Source: Hoeflea sp.
Lineage (GTDB): Bacteria > Pseudomonadota > Alphaproteobacteria > Rhizobiales > Rhizobiaceae
Assembly: GCA_019084245.1 (NCBI GenBank)
Contig: JAHRFE010000027.1
Span: forward strand, 62,001-126,000
Direction of reading: 5' to 3'
DNA: 64,000 nt
Under the pieces are notes generated by a model that worked only from the letters and a program-made list of their open reading frames with translations, was not told the origin of the DNA and made no database searches. The translations under genes and the position numbers were made by a program. Shown in pieces: positions 17,902 to 26,818 of the stretch (position 1 is the stretch's first letter; every line of letters starts with the position of its first letter).

Positions 17902-19734
17902 TCACAGGGACGTATCGCCGGCTTTGATCGCACCATTGGCGGCGGCCGGAATATCAGGGTCGTCGACCGGCAAGCCTTCGCTCAGCTTGAGTTCGATCTT
18001 CGGCTTGAGATCCGCCTCGGGCTCATTGGCCAGCGCCCGTTTCCACTGAAACGTGGCTTCAAGCTCCCGCCCGACGCGCCAATAGGCGTCGCCGAGGTGG
18101 TCATTGATGGTCGGATCAGCCGGCCTGAGTTCCACGGCGCGCTCCAGTTCACGCACCGCATCCTCATATTGACCGAGCCGGTAATGCGCCCAGCCGAGCG
18201 AGTCGACGATATAGCCGTCATTTGGCCTCAGATCGACGGCGGCCCGGATCAGGTCCATGCCTTCCTTGAGGTTCATGTTCATGTCGATCCAGGAATAGCC
18301 CAGGTAGTTCATCACCTGCGGCTGGTCCGGATAAAGCTCCAGCGCCCGCTTGAAATGGGCTTCCGCCTTCGGCCATTGCTTCAGGCGCTCATTGGCGATG
18401 CCGGCCTGGAAAAACAGGTTCCAGTCATTCTGGGTCGGCGTCGGCCCGATGACGGAAATGGCTCGCTCGTAGGTCAGCGCCATTTCGGCGTAGTCCTTGT
18501 TCATCGACAAGACACTGCCATAGGCGAGATAGCTGCGGATATCCTTTGGATCAGCCGCAATCAGCGCCTTGAGATGCTCCTTGGCTTCGTCGGTGCGTTC
18601 GAGGTCGGCCAGCGCAAGCCCGAGCTGAAGTTCCGAAACCCGGCGCATCGGCGAGGTTTCCGGGACAGCCTCATAGATGGCAATCGCGTCTTCGATCTTG
18701 CCGAGCCTCTCCTTCAGGCCGCCCAGGATCACCAGTGTTGAGGCGTCAGCCGGGTCCAGCACCCGGGCGAATTGAAGATAGACGGCCACGGTCTCTTCGG
18801 CGCCCTCGCGGTTCAAGGCGCTGCCAAGCGTAAAGAAGGCCGCTGCCGCGCCCTGCTGCGCGGTCTTCACCCCGGCTTCGGGCTTGCCGCCCTCGTCGAT
18901 CAGCTGCCTGAGTGCCGCCAGCGGTGCGTAGCCGGGAGAAAAATCCTCGCCCTTGGCCAGGGCATCGAGGGCCGCGCGGGTGTTTCCGTCCCGCGCTTCC
19001 ATTCCGGCCAGCGCCATCACGCCGCGAATATAGGTGTCGGGCGCCGCACCCCCGCCCTGGGGGTCGGCAATCAGGTCGGTGAAGTGCTTTCTCGCCTCGG
19101 CCTTGTTGCCCATGGCCCAAGCCATTGCCCCGGCATGGTAGCGTGTAAACACTGGATACCAGGGCGGCCCCTCGAGCGCGAGAATCGACCTGATCCCTTC
19201 GCTGCCCTTGCTGTCGCCATACTCTGTCCAGGCTTTCAGGAGCGTATTGAGCAGGTTGTCGATCGGATTGCTGTCATCGGGCTTGATCAGGCTCGCGGCC
19301 TTGCGGTATTCGCGCTTGGTCGTGGCCTCGACCAACAATGCCAGGTTCGAAACCTGGGCCACCGCCGGATCTTCCTTGAGTTCGCGCGCCAAGACGACGC
19401 CTTCCTCAAAACGCCCGTCGGTGAGCAGCGCCACCATCAGCCGCTGCTTGATATCGGCGTTCTCCGGATCGAACTCGAGTGCCTTGCGGTAGAATTCGAT
19501 GGCGCGACCGGTGTCATTGTCGACATCCGCGGTGCGTCCGGCCAAAAATGCTCCGGCAAACCCGAGAAAGTTGGGCTGAATTTCCGTTTCCTGCTCAGGC
19601 GCCTTTTCCTGGGCCGCTGCAGCCGCCGGGCTGATCAGGGGCCCAGCCGACCCGCTCATGGAAAGAAAAACACCCAGCGCAACACTGGCCGCAAACCGGG
19701 CTGTCAAATTTCGCCGCATCAAGTTCTGCCTCAT
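17902..19734 (-). CDS. large exported TPR-repeat protein
   Basis: About 610 residues. The ATG at 19734 gives an N-terminus with basic residues then a hydrophobic stretch (AASVALGVFLSMSGSAG) that looks like a signal sequence. The rest is made almost wholly of tetratricopeptide repeats, clearest in the C-terminal half (ALELYPDQPQVMNYLGYSWIDM, AVDLRPNDGYIVDSLGWAHYRLGQY). Such proteins are expected to scaffold envelope complexes. Similar TPR proteins lie upstream of ispE in other rhizobia, but no function is established. The 26 extra codons upstream of 19734 were dropped as unlike a signal peptide. Confidence 0.78.
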   Translation of the reverse strand: MRQNLMRRNLTARFAASVALGVFLSMSGSAGPLISPAAAAAQEKAPEQETEIQPNFLGFAGAFLAGRTADVDNDTGRAIEFYRKALEFDPENADIKQRLMVALLTDGRFEEGVVLARELKEDPAVAQVSNLALLVEATTKREYRKAASLIKPDDSNPIDNLLNTLLKAWTEYGDSKGSEGIRSILALEGPPWYPVFTRYHAGAMAWAMGNKAEARKHFTDLIADPQGGGAAPDTYIRGVMALAGMEARDGNTRAALDALAKGEDFSPGYAPLAALRQLIDEGGKPEAGVKTAQQGAAAAFFTLGSALNREGAEETVAVYLQFARVLDPADASTLVILGGLKERLGKIEDAIAIYEAVPETSPMRRVSELQLGLALADLERTDEAKEHLKALIAADPKDIRSYLAYGSVLSMNKDYAEMALTYERAISVIGPTPTQNDWNLFFQAGIANERLKQWPKAEAHFKRALELYPDQPQVMNYLGYSWIDMNMNLKEGMDLIRAAVDLRPNDGYIVDSLGWAHYRLGQYEDAVRELERAVELRPADPTINDHLGDAYWRVGRELEATFQWKRALANEPEADLKPKIELKLSEGLPVDDPDIPAAANGAIKAGDTSL

Positions 19735-19845
19735 GTTCGAATTGGCCGCGCGCCGGCCAGTTGCCGAAGCACATTTATCCAACACAATGGCTTTTTTGGA
19801 GCAGGGCGGCAAGGCCCGGGCGCAGCCGCCGGTCCAGTCCGGCAG

Positions 19846-20862
19846 TCAATTCGCCCGATTGACGCAAAATGCGATGACTTCCATGAGCGCCGACTTTTCC
19901 TCTGAATCCGGCAGCGGCGCCAGCGCGTCCCGCGCAATCGAGGCATAATGCTCGGCACGCGCGGTGGTGTCCTTCAGGCTGCCATATTTGGTGATCAGCC
20001 CCATAGCCTTTTCCAGCGCATGTTCGTCGGTCTTACCGCCTTCGATCGCCTCGCGCCAGAATGCCCGTTCCGATTCGGAGCCGCGACGGTAGGCCAGGAC
20101 CACCGGCAATGTGATCTTGCCTTCCCGGAAGTCGTCGCCGACATTCTTGCCCAGGTCGTGGGCGGACCCGCCATAATCGAGCACATCGTCGATCAGCTGA
20201 AACGCCAGTCCGAGATTCATGCCGTAGGACCTCAGCGCATTGCGCTCCGCCTTGCCGACGCCGGCGATGATGGGACCGACTTCGCACGCCGCCGAGAACA
20301 GCGCCGCCGTCTTAGCCCGGATCACCGAGAGATAATCGTCTTCGGTGGTTTCCATGTTCTTGGCGACGGAAAGCTGCAGCACTTCGCCCTCGGCGATCAC
20401 TGCGGCTGCGGAGGACAGCACGTCCAGCGCCTCGAGCGAACCGACTTCCACCATCATCTTGAAGGACTGGCCGAGCAGGAAATCGCCCACCAGCACGCTC
20501 GCCTGGTTGCCCCAGATCATGCGGGCGGTCGACCGGCCGCGCCTGAGGTCGCTTTCATCCACCACGTCATCATGCAGAAGCGTCGCCGTGTGCATGAATT
20601 CGACGGAGGTGGCGAGCTTGACATGGGCTTCGCCGGCGTAGCCGAACATGGTGGCCGAGGCCAGCGTCAGCATCGGCCTCAGCCGCTTGCCGCCCGACGT
20701 GATCAGGTGGTTGGCCACTTCCGGGATAAGGGCGACATTCGATCCGGCCTTCGACAGGATCAGCTGGTTGACGCGGTCCATGTCGGCGCGGGTCTTGTCG
20801 ACCAGCGGCTTGACCGATGCGTCCCTGTGCTTTCCTTCTTCCAGTGAAATGACGACACCCAA
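19846..20862 (-). CDS. ispB: polyprenyl (octaprenyl/decaprenyl) diphosphate synthase
   Basis: A 338-residue trans-prenyltransferase that makes the ubiquinone side chain. Both aspartate-rich motifs are intact: DDVVD at residues 98-102 and DDVLD at 225-229, with the GGKRLRP substrate loop at 57-63. I take the TTG at 20862 as start because AGGAG lies 9 bp upstream and relatives begin MGVVISLEE; the frame continues 16 codons further upstream. ubiA in this window uses the product. The gene is divergent from the DUF2007 gene. Confidence 0.92.
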   Translation of the reverse strand: MGVVISLEEGKHRDASVKPLVDKTRADMDRVNQLILSKAGSNVALIPEVANHLITSGGKRLRPMLTLASATMFGYAGEAHVKLATSVEFMHTATLLHDDVVDESDLRRGRSTARMIWGNQASVLVGDFLLGQSFKMMVEVGSLEALDVLSSAAAVIAEGEVLQLSVAKNMETTEDDYLSVIRAKTAALFSAACEVGPIIAGVGKAERNALRSYGMNLGLAFQLIDDVLDYGGSAHDLGKNVGDDFREGKITLPVVLAYRRGSESERAFWREAIEGGKTDEHALEKAMGLITKYGSLKDTTARAEHYASIARDALAPLPDSEEKSALMEVIAFCVNRAN

Positions 20863-20995
20863 TGCTACAGACTCCTGATTTGACTTTCCCGGCACAATAT
20901 TCAGCACCACTCACCACGGCAAGCGGCGAATTGGCGCGGATGGGGCTTGATTGCTGATACAATGGGATGAAACAAAGGGATCAGAGGGAGACCCC

Positions 20996-21241
20996 ATGCA
21001 CGATCTTATCCGCACCAATGACCCGGTGCTCATTTCATTTGTGGAAAGCCTGATGCGCGACGCCGGCATCGGCTGCATGGTGGCCGATGCCGGCATGAGC
21101 ATTCTGGAAGGGTCAGTGGGCGTCATCCCGAGACGAATCCTGGTGGACCCGGCGATGGCTGGCCAGGCCCGGCGCATCATCACCGATGCCGGGCTGGAAG
21201 CCGAACTCCGGCCCTGGACTGACAGTGAAGCCCGAAGCTGA
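20996..21241 (+). CDS. DUF2007 (putative signal-transducing) small protein
   Basis: An 81-residue protein resembling the DUF2007 family, a ferredoxin-like small domain related to PII/ACT-like folds. It has the typical opening with LIRTNDPVLISFVESLM and the C-terminal RRILVDPAMAGQARRII. GAGGGAG lies just upstream of the ATG at 20996. It overlaps the following methyltransferase gene, suggesting translational coupling. The molecular role is unknown. Confidence 0.75.
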   Translation: MHDLIRTNDPVLISFVESLMRDAGIGCMVADAGMSILEGSVGVIPRRILVDPAMAGQARRIITDAGLEAELRPWTDSEARS

Positions 21242-22106
21242 CCGGAGCGGGCACTCCGCTTCTGAGATCCAGGCTGACCGGCGAGGCGCAACCCCGCCGG
21301 GCGAAGATGCCTCGTCGTCCGGCTTTACCGTGGACGCCTTCCACAATGGCGGGTTTTTCCTGGTGCAGCCCGAGGGCTCCGGCCATCGCGCCGGAATGGA
21401 CGCGATGCTGCTGGCGGCCACGGTTCCGGAAAGCGCCAGGGGGTTGCTGGCCGATCTCGGCGCCGGTGCGGGCGCCGCGGGCCTTGCCGCCGCCGCCCGG
21501 CTGCCGGATCTGGAGGTGGTCCTGATCGAGCGGGCCTCCGTCATGGCCGATTGCGCTCGCCGCACGCTCCAGCTTGCCGAAAATGCCCATCTGGCGGCCC
21601 GCGCCCGTGTAATCGAGGCCGATGTCGCGCTTCAGGGCGACCGGCGCCGCGCCGCCGGCCTTGAGGATTGCCGCTATGACTATGTGATCATGAACCCGCC
21701 GTTCAATTCCGGCCGCGACCGCAAGACGCCCGATCCGCTGAAGTCTGAAGCCCACGCCATGGAATTTGGCGATCTGTTCGAACGCTGGCTGCGCACCGCA
21801 AGCGCCATTCTCAAGCCCGGCGGCCAGGTGTCGCTGATCGCGCGGCCCGAATCCCTGTCCGATATCCTGATCGCCATGGGCAAGCGCTTTGGCGGCGCCG
21901 AGATCACGCCGATCTGCCCGCGCCCCGGCGACGACGCGATCCGCATCCTGGTCACCGCCATCAAGGGCAGCCGGGCGCGGCTCGGCCTGCGCGACCGCAT
22001 TCTGATCCATGAGGGGGCCGGAAACGACTTTTCAACCCAGATGAACGATCTCGCCAATGGCCGCACCGCCTGGCCGAGGCGGGTGAAAACCCGGTCATCA
22101 AAATAG
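21225..22106 (+). CDS. TrmN6-like N6-adenine methyltransferase
   Basis: About 293 residues. A Rossmann methyltransferase with the SAM-binding motif LADLGAGAGAAGL and the catalytic NPPF motif in YVIMNPPFNSG, the signature of the YfiC/TrmN6 group that methylates A37 of tRNA1(Val). The N-terminal 40 residues are hydrophilic and variable. The start is uncertain: I use the GTG at 21225, which overlaps the end of the DUF2007 gene, and an ATG at 21186 would overlap it more. Other members of the group methylate proteins or rRNA, so the substrate is inferred. Confidence 0.75.
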   Translation: MKPEADRSGHSASEIQADRRGATPPGEDASSSGFTVDAFHNGGFFLVQPEGSGHRAGMDAMLLAATVPESARGLLADLGAGAGAAGLAAAARLPDLEVVLIERASVMADCARRTLQLAENAHLAARARVIEADVALQGDRRRAAGLEDCRYDYVIMNPPFNSGRDRKTPDPLKSEAHAMEFGDLFERWLRTASAILKPGGQVSLIARPESLSDILIAMGKRFGGAEITPICPRPGDDAIRILVTAIKGSRARLGLRDRILIHEGAGNDFSTQMNDLANGRTAWPRRVKTRSSK

Positions 22107-22210
22107 GCTGATCGGCTCACGCGCCATTGCACTGGAACGGAAAAGACATACATGGCTTGAAGCTAGGTAAACGCCCGCCAGAGCGGGGGGCACAACAGGA
22201 ACAGTCCGCA

Positions 22211-23068
22211 ATGATCTCTTTGAAGTCCTTTGTCCCCGCCCGCTTCCGCAAGGATGTCACCACCATTCCGGTGGTCCGGCTGCACGGGGCGATCATGGCC
22301 GGCGGCAACCAGTTTCGCCAGAACCTCAACATTGCCACCGTCGCGCCGCTCCTGGCCCGCGCCTTCGCCGACAAGCAGGCGCCAGCCGTGGCGATCATGC
22401 TCAACTCTCCCGGCGGTTCACCGGTGCAGTCGCGGCTGATCTACAAGCGCATTCGCGATCTGGCTGTGGAAAAGAACAAGAAGGTGCTGATCTTTGTCGA
22501 GGATGTGGCGGCCTCGGGCGGCTACATGATCGCCTGCGCCGGCGACGAGATCTTCGCCGATCCGTCGTCTGTCGTCGGTTCCATCGGCGTAATTTCTGCC
22601 GGTTTCGGCTTTACCGGCCTGATCGACAAGATCGGCGTCGAGCGCCGGGTCTACACCGCGGGCCAGAACAAGTCGCTGCTCGACCCGTTCCAGCCGGAAA
22701 AACCCGAGGACGTTGCCCGCCTGAAGGAATTGCAGCTCGAGATCCACAAGGTCTTCATCGATCTGGTCAAGGAAAGCCGCGGCGCCAGGCTGAAAGACGA
22801 TCCCGAGCTGTTCACCGGACAGTTCTGGACCGGGATACGCGGCAAGGAATTGGGCCTTGTTGACGATTTGGGCGATCTGCGCGCGACCTTGCAGGCCCGC
22901 TACGGCGACAAGGTCAAGATGCGGCTGATTACGGCCCAGCGCGGGCTGTTCGGCCGCCGCGTGCCGGGCGTCAACGTCGGTCTCCTGGGCGGCGCGCTTG
23001 CGGGGATCGGCGAAGCAGGGTTGAATGCGCTGGATGAGCGCGGGCTTTGGGCGCGCTACGGGTTGTGA
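22211..23068 (+). CDS. S49 family serine peptidase (SppA/SohB-like)
   Basis: A 285-residue signal-peptide-peptidase-type protein without an N-terminal membrane anchor. The nucleophile lies in EDVAASGGYMIA (Ser102) and the general-base lysine is Lys154 in GQNKSLLDPF; the oxyanion region NSPGGSP is at 65-71. Family members degrade membrane-released signal peptides or misfolded envelope proteins. CAGGA precedes the ATG at 22211. It follows the methyltransferase by about 100 bp and precedes a small membrane protein and glyQ. Confidence 0.9.
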   Translation: MISLKSFVPARFRKDVTTIPVVRLHGAIMAGGNQFRQNLNIATVAPLLARAFADKQAPAVAIMLNSPGGSPVQSRLIYKRIRDLAVEKNKKVLIFVEDVAASGGYMIACAGDEIFADPSSVVGSIGVISAGFGFTGLIDKIGVERRVYTAGQNKSLLDPFQPEKPEDVARLKELQLEIHKVFIDLVKESRGARLKDDPELFTGQFWTGIRGKELGLVDDLGDLRATLQARYGDKVKMRLITAQRGLFGRRVPGVNVGLLGGALAGIGEAGLNALDERGLWARYGL

Positions 23069-23139
23069 GGCAGCCCGGCATCGTTTGAACCGGGTGGAGT
23101 GGCAAGGCCATAACCCGGCGTGAGGAAAGGACTGCACCA

Positions 23140-23331
23140 ATGCCGCAACTTATCCTGCTCGCCGCCGTGGGTGCGGTCGCCTGGTTCGGCTACCGGCGTT
23201 TCATCGCCGAAGCCGAGCGGGTCAATGCCAGGGTCCGGGACGCCGAAAAGGAAACCCGCACCGGCGCGCAAGGCACCCTGATCGAAGACCCCGAGACCGG
23301 CGAGTACCGGTTGCGCAAGCCCGACGAGTAA
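23140..23331 (+). CDS. small conserved membrane protein upstream of glyQ
   Basis: A 63-residue protein with one N-terminal hydrophobic helix (LILLAAVGAVAWFGYRRF) followed by a charged tail ending TLIEDPETGEYRLRKPDE. The tail pattern (DPxTGxYRxR) recurs in small rhizobial membrane proteins next to glyQ, as I remember it. GTGAGGAAAGGA precedes the ATG. No function is known. Confidence 0.7.
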   Translation: MPQLILLAAVGAVAWFGYRRFIAEAERVNARVRDAEKETRTGAQGTLIEDPETGEYRLRKPDE

Positions 23332-23471
23332 GGGCCGGAACCCGGCTTCGCGAAGGCTACAGGCTGCACCTCGCCCTTGACCCTGATGAAGAGCCGTGGC
23401 ACCTGTCGCCACACTTTCAGGACCGCTTGATCGCGGCCTGATGCGACCGCCTTTCCATCCGGACAATAGCC

Positions 23472-24425
23472 ATGACCGCAGACCTTCCCGACCACATGTT
23501 GCCCACCCGTTCGTTTCAGGCGCTGATCCTCGCCCTGCATCGCTATTGGGCGGATTACGGCTGCGTGGTGCTGCAGCCCTATGACATGGAAGTGGGCGCG
23601 GGCACCTTCCACCCGGCCACGACCTTGCGTGCGCTCGGGCCAAAACCGTGGAACGCGGCCTATGTGCAGCCTTCGCGCCGCCCCAAGGATGGCCGTTACG
23701 GCGAAAACCCCAACCGCCTGCAGCATTATTACCAGTACCAGGTGATTTTGAAGCCCAACCCGTCCAACCTGCAGGAGCTCTATCTCGGCTCGCTCGCCGC
23801 CATCGGCATCGATCCGCTGCTGCACGACATCCGCTTCGTCGAGGACGACTGGGAAAGCCCGACGCTCGGCGCCTGGGGGCTCGGCTGGGAATGCTGGTGC
23901 GACGGCATGGAAGTCAGCCAGTTCACCTATTTCCAGCAGGTCTGCGGCATTGAATGCGCGCCGGTGGCGGGCGAACTGACCTACGGGCTCGAGCGGCTGG
24001 CGATGTATGTCCAGGGCGTCGACAATGTCTATGACCTCAATTTCAACGGCCGCGAAGGCACTGAAAAGGTGACCTATGGCGATGTCTTCCTGCAGTCCGA
24101 GCAGGAATATTCGCGCTACAATTTTGAAGTTGCCGACACCGCGATGCTGCTCAAGCATTTCGAGGACGCCGAAAAGGAATGCGAGGCGATCCTCAAGGCA
24201 GGAGCGCCGCACGAGCCAGGCGCGCTGCACAAATGCGTGCTGCCTGCCTATGACCAGTGCATCAAGGCGTCACACGTGTTCAACCTGCTTGATGCGCGCG
24301 GCGTGATTTCGGTGACCGAGCGTCAGGGCTACATCCTCAGGGTGCGCAACCTGTCGCGCCAGTGCGGCGAGGCGTTTCTGCTCACCGACGCCGGCGGCGC
24401 GAATTTCCTGCAGGCGGCCGAGTAG
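23472..24425 (+). CDS. glyQ: glycyl-tRNA synthetase alpha subunit
   Basis: A 317-residue catalytic subunit of the heterotetrameric (alpha2beta2) bacterial glycyl-tRNA synthetase. The opening [20 protein letters not shown], the [16 protein letters not shown] motif and [15 protein letters not shown] are diagnostic. Normally glyS follows closely; here it is 4.5 kb away, behind a leftward GGDEF gene and a lemA/DUF2207 pair. The gene is convergent with the GGDEF gene, with stops 11 bp apart and no clear terminator. Confidence 0.97.
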   Translation: MTADLPDHMLPTRSFQALILALHRYWADYGCVVLQPYDMEVGAGTFHPATTLRALGPKPWNAAYVQPSRRPKDGRYGENPNRLQHYYQYQVILKPNPSNLQELYLGSLAAIGIDPLLHDIRFVEDDWESPTLGAWGLGWECWCDGMEVSQFTYFQQVCGIECAPVAGELTYGLERLAMYVQGVDNVYDLNFNGREGTEKVTYGDVFLQSEQEYSRYNFEVADTAMLLKHFEDAEKECEAILKAGAPHEPGALHKCVLPAYDQCIKASHVFNLLDARGVISVTERQGYILRVRNLSRQCGEAFLLTDAGGANFLQAAE

Positions 24426-24436
24426 CGTCCGAAGGC

Positions 24437-25918
24437 TCAGGCGGCTGAAACCGATTTTGCCGAAGCAGCGCCGATCAGGCTCGTCTTGTCGGAAATCGCG
24501 CCATTGTGATGGGCGCGCTTGTCCTCGTACATCGCGAAATCGGCCCGCTTGACCACGCTTTCCATGGATTCGCCCTCGCGGCTCGTGGCGATGCCGATCG
24601 CGACGCTGAGCGGCGCGTTGGAATAGAACTGGTTGTTGATGTGCAGCAGCTCGCTGATCGTATCGACCATGGCCGCGGCCGCCTTCTGATCTGCTCCCGG
24701 CATCAGAATGGCGAACTCGTCGCCGCCGATGCGCGCGGCATGGTAGGGCCGCGTGACGACGCCGCCGAGCACTTCGCCGAACCGGCGCAGCAACGCGTCG
24801 CCGGCATCGTGCCCGAGCTGGTCATTGGCTTCCTTGAGACCATTGAGATCCATGATGATGGCCGACACCGGGCGCAGCGACTTGCGCTCCAGGCGGTTGA
24901 GTTCGTCCTTGTAGAAGGCGCGGTTGTGCAGCTTGGTCAGCACATCGTGCTTGCCCAGGTATTCGAGATAGGCTTCGGCCTTCTTGCGCGCGGTGATGTC
25001 GGTCAGCGCCACCTGAACGCGTGACCAGTCCTCTTCGTGGCCCGGCAGGACCGCGAAATGCAAAAGGATGTGGCGCACGGTGCCGTCGAGCGCGTAATTG
25101 ACCACTTCGCGATGGTGGAACAGCTTGCCCTCCCACAGGTCCATCAGCTGCTCGCGGAAGGGCTTCTCCATCTCGTCGCGGAAGATCTCCACCTGGCGCT
25201 GCAGCAGGGTCTGGACATCGGGCGCGCAGAACAGATCGAGCGTCGCCTGATTGACGTCGATGATACGGATTTCGCTCATGCACTGGCGCACGAATTCCGG
25301 ATGCACATCCATGAACACGCGGAAATCCACGATGCCGCGATAGCGCACGTCTTCGATCAATCCGTGGATCGCGCTGAAATCCTCGACCCACAGCGACACC
25401 GGCGAATGCTTGAACAGGCCTTCGGCATGCAGGCGGCTGGAAATCTCGTTGCGCCGTGCGTCCTCGCGCGCGGTCACGTCCTCGGTGGTCAGCAGAATCC
25501 GGTCGAGCGTTGCCTCATGGCCGGGCAGCACCGTGCCCTTGAGCTGGATGTCCATCCGCTTGCCCGACAGCGAGTAATTGACCGCATTGCTGCAGAACTC
25601 GGTCTTGCCATCCCAAAGTTCGGAAAGCTCGTTGATATGGTTCTGCAGCATCTCATCGCGAAACACGACCGACAGATTGTCGACAAGGTGCTCCAAATTG
25701 TCCGCTTCGAAAAGCTCCAGCGTCTTGTCGTTGACCTTCAGCACCCTGATCCGGCTCGAGCACGCCGCCACCCGCGTCAGATCCTGCGTGAGGAACGCGC
25801 GGAGGTCGGTCACGCCCTCGGCCCGCCACTGGTCGAACTGCTGCTTGACCCCGCTGAAATCCTCGATCCACATGGCGACCGGGGCAAGCTCGAAAATGGT
25901 GGCGTCAACAATCGTCAT
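24437..25918 (-). CDS. diguanylate cyclase with two N-terminal PAS-like modules
   Basis: A 493-residue cytoplasmic protein. Two similar modules (about residues 8-160 and 163-315) each carry an F/S-P-V-(A/S)-(M/L)-WIEDFS opening and a vLPGHE plus TDVTAR-like end, so the sensor is an internal duplication of one PAS-like unit. The C-terminal GGDEF domain has an intact active site (RIGGDEF, GGDEF near 398-402), so it should make cyclic di-GMP. I see no EAL domain. The frame extends 18 codons upstream of the chosen ATG. Its ligand is unknown. It lies alone, on the opposite strand to its neighbours, between glyQ and lemA. Confidence 0.85.
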   Translation of the reverse strand: MTIVDATIFELAPVAMWIEDFSGVKQQFDQWRAEGVTDLRAFLTQDLTRVAACSSRIRVLKVNDKTLELFEADNLEHLVDNLSVVFRDEMLQNHINELSELWDGKTEFCSNAVNYSLSGKRMDIQLKGTVLPGHEATLDRILLTTEDVTAREDARRNEISSRLHAEGLFKHSPVSLWVEDFSAIHGLIEDVRYRGIVDFRVFMDVHPEFVRQCMSEIRIIDVNQATLDLFCAPDVQTLLQRQVEIFRDEMEKPFREQLMDLWEGKLFHHREVVNYALDGTVRHILLHFAVLPGHEEDWSRVQVALTDITARKKAEAYLEYLGKHDVLTKLHNRAFYKDELNRLERKSLRPVSAIIMDLNGLKEANDQLGHDAGDALLRRFGEVLGGVVTRPYHAARIGGDEFAILMPGADQKAAAAMVDTISELLHINNQFYSNAPLSVAIGIATSREGESMESVVKRADFAMYEDKRAHHNGAISDKTSLIGAASAKSVSAA

Positions 25919-26230
25919 CTCTATGGGTCCCGCAAATATGAAATCGTCAGCGCCTGAAAATCCGCCAGGCATGATTGAGGCAGTCCCATCATTTATGAGC
26001 CCGGAAAGGTAAAACTTTACTTATGACGGTCAAAAAATCGCGAGCCGCAGAAACACATCGGTCATCCTCGAAATTTTCGCGATGCCTGCTGCGGTGTCCG
26101 GCCTTCATCCACCACAGTCTCGCCTCTGCTTAAGCCGTGGATTTTTGCGGTGAGTCTGGGTAAGGTCACAACGCTGTCAGGTCGGGCCTGCGCACAGGAT
26201 CAATGATGGGTTTAACGCCGGGGGTGAAGC
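25919..26230. other. divergent intergenic region between the GGDEF and lemA genes
   Basis: A gap of 312 bp that must carry both divergent promoters. I find no convincing promoter pair, repeat, RNA gene or terminator in it. Confidence 0.4.
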
Positions 26231-26791
26231 ATGGGTGTCTGGATTTTGGTTGCGGTGCTGGTCGCCGTCGCGCTGTATGCGGTGTCGCTGTACAACACGC
26301 TGGTCAAGAACCGCCAGATGGCGGGCGAGGGCTGGAGCGGCATTGATGTTCAATTGAAACGCCGCGCCGATCTGATTCCCAACCTGCTGGAAACCGTCAA
26401 GGGTTACATGACCCATGAGCGGGAGCTGCTGGAGGAAGTCACCAGGCTGCGCAGCCAGGCGGTGGCCGGCAGCAACGCCTCGCCCGAACAGCGGGCCACC
26501 CTGGAAGGCGCGCTCAGCGGCGCACTGGGACGGCTGATGGCAGTCGCCGAGAACTATCCCGACCTCAAGGCCAACGAGAACTTCATGGCGTTTCAGCAGG
26601 CGCTCGAGGAAACCGAGAACGAGATCTCGATGTCGCGGCGCTATTACAACGGCGCCGTGCGCAACCTCAATGTCTCGGTCGAATCCTTCCCCTCGAACCT
26701 GGTCGCCAACCAGTTCGGCTTCGTCAAGGCCGAGTATTTCGAACTCGAGGATGAAGCCGACCGCGCGGTTCCGAAGGTTTCATTTCAATAA
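26231..26791 (+). CDS. LemA family protein
   Basis: A 186-residue protein with an N-terminal transmembrane helix (residues 3-22) and the LemA core: YNTLVKNRQMAGEGWSGIDV, then QLKRRADLIPNLLETVKGY. The helical remainder includes ENYPDLKANENF and the C-terminal VESFPSNLVANQFGF. LemA proteins are found in many bacteria, commonly beside a DUF2207 or TPM-domain protein as here, but their function is unclear. The 27-bp gap to the next gene and a shared direction indicate one operon. Confidence 0.9.
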   Translation: MGVWILVAVLVAVALYAVSLYNTLVKNRQMAGEGWSGIDVQLKRRADLIPNLLETVKGYMTHERELLEEVTRLRSQAVAGSNASPEQRATLEGALSGALGRLMAVAENYPDLKANENFMAFQQALEETENEISMSRRYYNGAVRNLNVSVESFPSNLVANQFGFVKAEYFELEDEADRAVPKVSFQ

Positions 26792-26818
26792 TACCGACGT
26801 CTCGGGAGGGATGGAGCG

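Noticed and set aside
17059-18741. A 560-codon frame opposite ispE and the TPR gene
   Set aside because: It spans two supported genes and their junction, and its protein has no family features.
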